Positions 8,872 through 13,117 of a stretch of 13,117 bases of DNA are shown piece by piece. The DNA is from Eubacteriales bacterium (GTDB lineage Bacteria; Bacillota; Clostridia; Peptostreptococcales; Anaerovoracaceae). The position numbers and the translations under genes were made by a program. Within the stretch, counting starts at the first letter, position 1, and the number at the start of each line of letters is the position of its first letter. Under the pieces are notes generated by a model that saw nothing but the letters and a program-made list of their open reading frames with translations, did not search any database and was not told where the DNA came from. Where the stretch lies: contig JAQUJQ010000026.1 in NCBI GenBank assembly GCA_028680875.1, positions 1 to 13,117 on the forward strand. The letters are read 5' to 3'.

Positions 8872-9593
8872 TAATCCTTTACCTCCAGATCTCTTACGAA
8901 TGCTAACAGGTCTTTCCTGTTCTCCCTTTCTTCATAATAATTCCAAATAATTGTTTTAAAGCGATCCGTAGGATAAATATTTCTTTGATCCATATCCAAC
9001 TGAATCAGTTTTTCATTATTTAAGAATTTACAGATGTTTTCTACAAAAGCGATCTTATCATTTTTCCCTCCGGTCACACCCTCTCTGGCATCCGGTAGCC
9101 TTTGCCATACTTTGCATATACTTTCAAAATCAAATTGATTTTCCTGACTGACTGCCTCCAGATCTTCTATTTTTAATATGTTATCCATTTTATAGGAAAC
9201 TTCTTTAATGAGATCATTTATTTTTATATATGCGATGGGTGTGTCAGGATAAGCTTCCTTATAAAACATTGTGATTAGGGTCATAATGATAAAATATCCC
9301 GTATACAACTCGCTGTTATAGTAAATATAGCTGATTTTCTTCTTTAACTCCTCATTTGTCCATCCAAAAAGCCTGCTTCCCGCCTCAGGACATAGAAATA
9401 ACCCATCTTTTCCCGAATAAACCCGAAGTTCCAGCTTACCGGCTATATGAACAAGCATATCTTCCACATCAGAACGATACCTGTATTTTTCATACAAAAA
9501 TGAGTTCTTATTTTTACTCACCTCTTCGCCCTGCAAAATGGCTTTCAATATTTCCAATGCGTCATCCAATGTCTCTCTTGTTTCTGAGATCAT
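8871..9593 (-). CDS. jetB: JetB, MukE-like subunit of a Wadjet system
   Basis: This 240-residue soluble protein lies between the kleisin and the SMC gene, the place of the MukE/MksE-like subunit. MukE-like proteins bind the kleisin as tandem winged-helix units and help close the SMC head region on DNA. The sequence is helical and charged, with no signal peptide or membrane segment. The GLFLCPEAGSRLFGW stretch (about residues 64-78) resembles the DUF6063 family found beside type II JetA proteins, as I recall it. Assignment rests on that, on size and on position, since MukE-like proteins diverge strongly. The ATG overlaps the jetA stop by 4 bp (ATGA) and has an AAAGGAG site about 10 nt upstream. 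Confidence 0.8.
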   Translation of the reverse strand: MISETRETLDDALEILKAILQGEEVSKNKNSFLYEKYRYRSDVEDMLVHIAGKLELRVYSGKDGLFLCPEAGSRLFGWTNEELKKKISYIYYNSELYTGYFIIMTLITMFYKEAYPDTPIAYIKINDLIKEVSYKMDNILKIEDLEAVSQENQFDFESICKVWQRLPDAREGVTGGKNDKIAFVENICKFLNNEKLIQLDMDQRNIYPTDRFKTIIWNYYEERENRKDLLAFVRDLEVKD

Positions 9594-11209
9594 AGTTTAT
9601 GTTCTCCTTTAATCAGTAGATTGGTTATTTTTAAACCGGGTAATAATTCCACGTCCTCTTCCGGAAAACTCTGTACTGTTATACTGCCTATCTTATTTTC
9701 CATATGGGCGACCAATGAGGCTTTAAAAAATACCTCCTCCATTGTTTTCACTTCTTCATCCAATTCTATTTTTTCATCGTTAAAAGTAATGGTTCTTGTT
9801 GTTTCACCCACTATCTTGTTTCGATTCATTTCCAGAATGAAACTTAGGAAGTCCCCGTTATAGACGCTGTCCTCGGTGTACTTCTTCACAAGACTTTGAC
9901 AATAGTCCTGTAAATTTACTTGGCCCTGCGATCTGTCCAGTACCTCCAATAGTCTTGTCGCATAAAAAATAAAATTTCCTTTTACACGTTCCCGTGTAAT
10001 GCTATCAATGGTTGCCCGGTCCACCTTTTCACTTACCTGATCTTCCAGGTCTTCTTGCCTGTCTTTGGTTATCCGCTGGGGCTCCAGTGCTCTCAAAGGA
10101 TTAAAGCTTTTCTTAATATAGGGATTTAATAGAGGTTCAAACAAATATTTAAGCACTTCAGGCGGTTTGTTCTGGGTGATGGTCTTTTCAAATTCACCTT
10201 GAAAGTTAAATCTCTCCGTAAAAATCGCTTTTCTTCGGATCCCTAAGACCCTATCATATTCTCTTGTAAAGCCTACAGCTTCTTTAAGTAACCCTGTATG
10301 CAATGTCTGGGCTCGTCCGACTTCTTTTTCAATAATCTTAATTAAAGTAAATGTCCTTTTTTCCTTTTCCGTTGCTTCTCCGCTGTTAATTCTCTCCATA
10401 TATTCACCAAAAGCCATACTGACATTTTTTACTGCTAAATTGAACAGCTCTGTTTCTTCTTCAAGCTGCATGACAATGCTTTGATGGTAGCTATCATAGG
10501 TCTCCCCTGAGTCCAGCCGACCATACATCAATGCCTCCAACAAAGAATATTTCTTGTCCTTTTTCTTTTCTACCTCCATATTCAGTCTTCTTACCGTCTC
10601 ATATGCAAAACCGAAAGCGCCTTTTTCCATCTGTTTCTGAAAGAGTAGAAGGTTGATTGTAATCTTTGTTTCCTCGGGAAACTCCTTTGTCTTAAGATAA
10701 AAGTCAACTCCCTGCTCGGTAACATAATATTGCAGTTCACCATCATTGGATTGCCTGATCTCCAATAATTTTATATACTTTTCCTTAAAATTGCCGGTTC
10801 TAAAACTGAAGGTGTTTATCGTAAAATTACGTCCGCCGTTTTGCAATCCGTCCAAAAGCTCAATCGTTACTTCCCGAAGGGTTTTCGGCTCTGTTTCTTT
10901 CATTAAAATTTCTTTCAAAGCTTTGGACAGAAGTCTTTCTATGTCTTGAAATGTAATTCCTCTATACTTCAACTTTCCTTCATATATCAAATAGGAAAGC
11001 AACAGGAAGGATAGCTCGGGAACCAGATTTGAAAGCTCCTCAATCTTCCTCCTCCTGAGCATCTCCATTATAGGATAGTATATTTTTACATGGTCCAACC
11101 TTAAATCAAGTTCTTCCAAAAAATCATCTACAAGGGAAAGTTCCATATCTTTTCCCCCGGTGTTTTCCCGAATTATTTCCCGGGCAAGAAGATCATCTTT
11201 ATCAATCAC
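9590..11209 (-). CDS. jetA: JetA, kleisin (MukF-like) subunit of a Wadjet system
   Basis: This is the kleisin that bridges the JetC heads and recruits JetB. At 539 residues it resembles the DUF5716-type JetA family of type II Wadjet; it is helical with an early winged-helix-like region (about 25-120) and conserved-looking segments such as FEPLLNPYIKKSFNPL. The longest start is a GTG at 11209 that overlaps the jetD stop by 8 bp, but the nearest purine-rich site is about 16 nt away, too far. An in-frame ATG at 11146 (Met22) has GGGGG (11154-11158) 7 nt upstream, and the protein from there begins MELSLVDDFLEELD, which suits a kleisin N-terminus. The true product may therefore be 518 residues. 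Cytosolic; no catalytic motifs are expected or seen. Confidence 0.88.
   Translation of the reverse strand: MIDKDDLLAREIIRENTGGKDMELSLVDDFLEELDLRLDHVKIYYPIMEMLRRRKIEELSNLVPELSFLLLSYLIYEGKLKYRGITFQDIERLLSKALKEILMKETEPKTLREVTIELLDGLQNGGRNFTINTFSFRTGNFKEKYIKLLEIRQSNDGELQYYVTEQGVDFYLKTKEFPEETKITINLLLFQKQMEKGAFGFAYETVRRLNMEVEKKKDKKYSLLEALMYGRLDSGETYDSYHQSIVMQLEEETELFNLAVKNVSMAFGEYMERINSGEATEKEKRTFTLIKIIEKEVGRAQTLHTGLLKEAVGFTREYDRVLGIRRKAIFTERFNFQGEFEKTITQNKPPEVLKYLFEPLLNPYIKKSFNPLRALEPQRITKDRQEDLEDQVSEKVDRATIDSITRERVKGNFIFYATRLLEVLDRSQGQVNLQDYCQSLVKKYTEDSVYNGDFLSFILEMNRNKIVGETTRTITFNDEKIELDEEVKTMEEVFFKASLVAHMENKIGSITVQSFPEEDVELLPGLKITNLLIKGEHKL
11144..11158 (-). promoter_or_regulatory. Alternative jetA ribosome-binding site and ATG start
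   Basis: On the minus strand GGGGG (11158-11154) stands 7 nt before ATG (11146-11144), in frame with jetA. It can pair with the CCUCC anti-Shine-Dalgarno through one G-U wobble. It is better placed than anything before the upstream GTG at 11209. Using it would remove the jetD/jetA overlap and leave a 55-bp gap. Confidence 0.5.
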
Positions 11210-12299
11210 TTTTGGTATTTTTAAACCTTTCTTTCATTTCTGTAGCGGATAGTGCTTCCTGTGGTATGTAATAACCTTCTTCCAATAGAATTTTTAACTC
11301 TTTTGCCACGTGGGAATCAAATCCATTTAAAAACCGGCCAATGTTTTTCTTGGAAATTTTCTGGCGTTTGGGTGTTTTTACAGGCGCTTTTCCGGATCCG
11401 ATCTCCAAAACAGCTTGATATCCTTCATAAAATGGGAATATTTTGTATTGAGGATATTGATCCAATAGCTCACAGTAAATATTTATGCCCTCTGCATCCA
11501 GATCGCCAAAGTAGTGGAATTGATCTCTTTCCGGTTCAACATAGTATTCATTCATAAACTTAAAGCTGCTTATTATCTTTCTCCCCTCACCATAGATTAG
11601 CATATCCGTCTTGAAAGTGGGAATGGAATCCATAATAACTCTTTTAAATGACCAGAAGGTATCCTTATTTTCTATGATATATATCTTTCTAGAATTTAGA
11701 GCGTTAAAATTCTTTTTCTGAAAACTGAAGAAAGGCTCAAGAGTTTCTTGGCAACCTATATCCAAATAGCTGACTCCCAGCCTTTTAAGAATGGTTTCTC
11801 CCGGACTTCGTTCCTTCCCCTCACCTTTGAAAAATTTTTCGTCACCAAAAAGTTCATAGGCTCTTTCATTAACTGTTACAAAATCCTTATCCTTTTGTTT
11901 TAGAAAATCAGATATAGTCTCGATAATCGATCTATCATTTAAAAAGTTTTGGGGATTCTTAAGATAATAGTCCAGTTTTGCAGGAGGTTGAATGCTCCTG
12001 ATTATTTGAGTTGATAAGTCATTATCTTTTGTTTCCAAACCTTTTCTATATTTTAAATGTAACCCCTTTGGTGTATTTGGTTTCTTTCCTATCGGTGAAA
12101 TAATCTGCTCAGATACAAGTATATTTATTACATTTGAAAAAGCTTTCTGCCCTTCCGGGCTTTGAAGAAAGGCCGGCATATTATCGTGATAGGCTTCTGC
12201 TGTAGAAAGCAACCATTCCAAAAAAATAATTTTTTTCTTATAGCCGAATATTTCGTTTTTTAACTTGATATATAGTTCATTGGTATTTATCTGTTCCAT
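11202..12299 (-). CDS. jetD: JetD, TOPRIM nuclease subunit of a Wadjet system
   Basis: This is the topoisomerase VI-like nuclease that cuts DNA trapped by the JetABC motor. The 365-residue protein has a helical N-terminal part and a C-terminal TOPRIM domain (DUF2220-like). The metal-binding residues are recognisable: Glu210 in IIENKDTFWSF, and Asp266 and Asp268 in FGDLDAEGINIY. All three acids are present, so the nuclease should be active. It is the first jet gene here, whereas the best-studied type I systems have jetD last. The ATG shares one base with the nitroreductase stop (TAATG), and AAAGGTGA lies a few nt upstream. This tight coupling argues that the nitroreductase and Wadjet share a transcript. 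Confidence 0.92.
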   Translation of the reverse strand: MEQINTNELYIKLKNEIFGYKKKIIFLEWLLSTAEAYHDNMPAFLQSPEGQKAFSNVINILVSEQIISPIGKKPNTPKGLHLKYRKGLETKDNDLSTQIIRSIQPPAKLDYYLKNPQNFLNDRSIIETISDFLKQKDKDFVTVNERAYELFGDEKFFKGEGKERSPGETILKRLGVSYLDIGCQETLEPFFSFQKKNFNALNSRKIYIIENKDTFWSFKRVIMDSIPTFKTDMLIYGEGRKIISSFKFMNEYYVEPERDQFHYFGDLDAEGINIYCELLDQYPQYKIFPFYEGYQAVLEIGSGKAPVKTPKRQKISKKNIGRFLNGFDSHVAKELKILLEEGYYIPQEALSATEMKERFKNTKSD

Positions 12300-13039
12300 T
12301 AAAAATCACCTTTTTTGTCCCATTGTTTAAAATATAGATATAGGGATCGACGCATCTCAATAAAAAAGTATGCGTTCATCTTTCTTTTATAGAATTTTTC
12401 AGCAAAGTCCGGAGTATCTTTTTCTTTCTCGTAAAACATGTCATTAATAAAGTTATCATCTATCTTTGGATACTCCTCATCAAAGACTACGAAGGATGTG
12501 TCAAATCTGGGGCGAAGCTTAGGCTTGCCGTCATAATAACCCATAACCACCAATGTGGCCGGCATCGTGTATTGGGGCAAACAAAACAACTCCTTGTGAT
12601 ACTCATAGTGCTCCATAATATCACCTATATAGCAGGTACCTATTCCAAGGCTTTCGGCTGCAAGAACCGCATTTTGTGCAGCGATCATGGCATCCTGCAT
12701 GCCTATAATCATGTCGTTGATTATAGGGCCGTTGTAATTAGAAAAAATATCCGGAATTCCCCGCTGTTCAAAGAGACAATGCCATTTATAATTGTCAACA
12801 ACAAATAATAGAGCTAGGCTTGCATCGCTGATAAAAGGTTGATCGTCACAACTTTTTGCAAGTTTTCTAAGGGTTTCCTCTGACTGTATTTTAATGATGC
12901 TGTAGGACATCATATTTCCTGCGGTAGCACCTCGCATAGCAGCGTTCAGGATTGTATTGATGTCCTCCGGAGCAATCTTTTTGTCATTGAATTTTCGAAT
13001 GGAAACATGATCCATCAACTGCTGTATAACTTCGTTCAT
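12299..13039 (-). CDS. Nitroreductase family flavoprotein
   Basis: An FMN-dependent NAD(P)H oxidoreductase of the NfsA/NfsB/FRP superfamily, 246 residues. The N-terminus carries the family HxSIRKF motif (11-17), whose Ser and Arg usually contact the FMN phosphate, followed by the typical IAPEDINTILNAA helix. Mid-protein AAQNAVLAAESLGIGTCYIG is the second family hallmark. MGYYDGKPKLRPR resembles the NfsA/FRP branch. The C-terminal 50 residues form the branch-specific extension and end in a basic helical tail. The natural substrate cannot be read from the sequence. The ATG has AGAGGA 7 nt upstream and fits the usual family start. It is the first major gene of the operon and is joined to jetD by TAATG; nitroreductases are not known to me as Wadjet components. 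Confidence 0.9.
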   Translation of the reverse strand: MNEVIQQLMDHVSIRKFNDKKIAPEDINTILNAAMRGATAGNMMSYSIIKIQSEETLRKLAKSCDDQPFISDASLALLFVVDNYKWHCLFEQRGIPDIFSNYNGPIINDMIIGMQDAMIAAQNAVLAAESLGIGTCYIGDIMEHYEYHKELFCLPQYTMPATLVVMGYYDGKPKLRPRFDTSFVVFDEEYPKIDDNFINDMFYEKEKDTPDFAEKFYKRKMNAYFFIEMRRSLYLYFKQWDKKGDF

Positions 13040-13063
13040 ATTTATCCTCTATTTTTTTACTCT

Positions 13064-13099
13064 CTATTTTTCACATACACTCTTAATTCGCTCTTTCAT
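13064..13099 (-). CDS. Possible 11-residue small ORF (leader peptide?) or end of an upstream gene
   Basis: On the minus strand an ATG at 13099 opens MKERIKSVCEK and ends at TAG (13066-13064), 24 bp before the nitroreductase ATG and in the same frame. It has an excellent GGAGG site (13111-13107) with a 7-nt spacer. The ATG overlaps a TGA in another frame (ATGA), the same junction type used twice further down the operon, so an upstream gene ending in LGGAK could be coupled to it. The small-ORF frame is also open to the window edge, so it may instead be the C-terminus of a longer upstream gene. No promoter is visible in 13040-13117. Confidence 0.3.
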   Translation of the reverse strand: MKERIKSVCEK

Positions 13100-13117
13100 T
13101 TGGCACCTCCAAGTATT

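Noticed and set aside
13040..13099. N-terminal extension of the nitroreductase from the upstream in-frame ATG
   Set aside because: Two in-frame TAG codons separate them, and the nitroreductase ATG at 13039 already gives the normal family start with its own AGAGGA site.
1..13117. CRISPR arrays, tRNA/rRNA genes, insertion sequences, attachment sites
   Set aside because: No regularly spaced repeats, tRNA-like folds, transposase frames or terminal inverted repeats were seen; nearly all bases are coding.

Overview
The window is AT-rich and compactly coded, with strong GGAGG-type ribosome-binding sites, GTG/ATG starts and many stop/start overlaps. With SbcC/SbcD of Gram-positive type, this suggests a low-GC Firmicute (Bacillota), probably Clostridia-like. 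The species cannot be named from the sequence.

All seven substantial genes lie on the minus strand and read as one operon of about 12.9 kb, from high to low coordinates: a flavin nitroreductase (13039-12299), jetD (12299-11202), jetA (11209-9590), jetB (9593-8871), jetC (8871-4483), sbcD (4464-3316) and sbcC (3319-182). Junctions are 1-bp overlaps (TAATG), 4-bp overlaps (ATGA), one 8-bp overlap whose start is uncertain, and a single 18-bp gap between jetC and sbcD. I see no internal terminator.

The centre is a complete Wadjet defence system (relative of MksBEFG/EptABCD). It has a kleisin (JetA), a MukE-like partner (JetB), a 1462-residue SMC ATPase (JetC) and a TOPRIM nuclease (JetD). In the studied systems the SMC complex extrudes DNA loops and the nuclease cuts small circular DNA such as plasmids. 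The protein set looks like the type II branch (DUF5716-type JetA, DUF6063-type JetB) and jetD is first. The unusual points are: SbcCD, the bacterial Mre11-Rad50 end-processing nuclease, is joined to the end of the Wadjet operon; a nitroreductase is joined to its front; and JetC ends in Q-L-T-L-F, a near-ideal sliding-clamp-binding motif at the tip of an acidic tail.

Below sbcC (1-181) there is no further sizeable gene. This stretch carries a minus-strand extended -10 promoter, a transcribed segment of about 110 nt, and a clear intrinsic terminator whose loop can alternatively pair with an upstream segment. It could be a small RNA, or a riboswitch/attenuator leader for a gene beyond the left edge. 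At the right edge (13040-13117) there is only a possible 11-codon small ORF with a strong ribosome-binding site, or the tail of an upstream gene.
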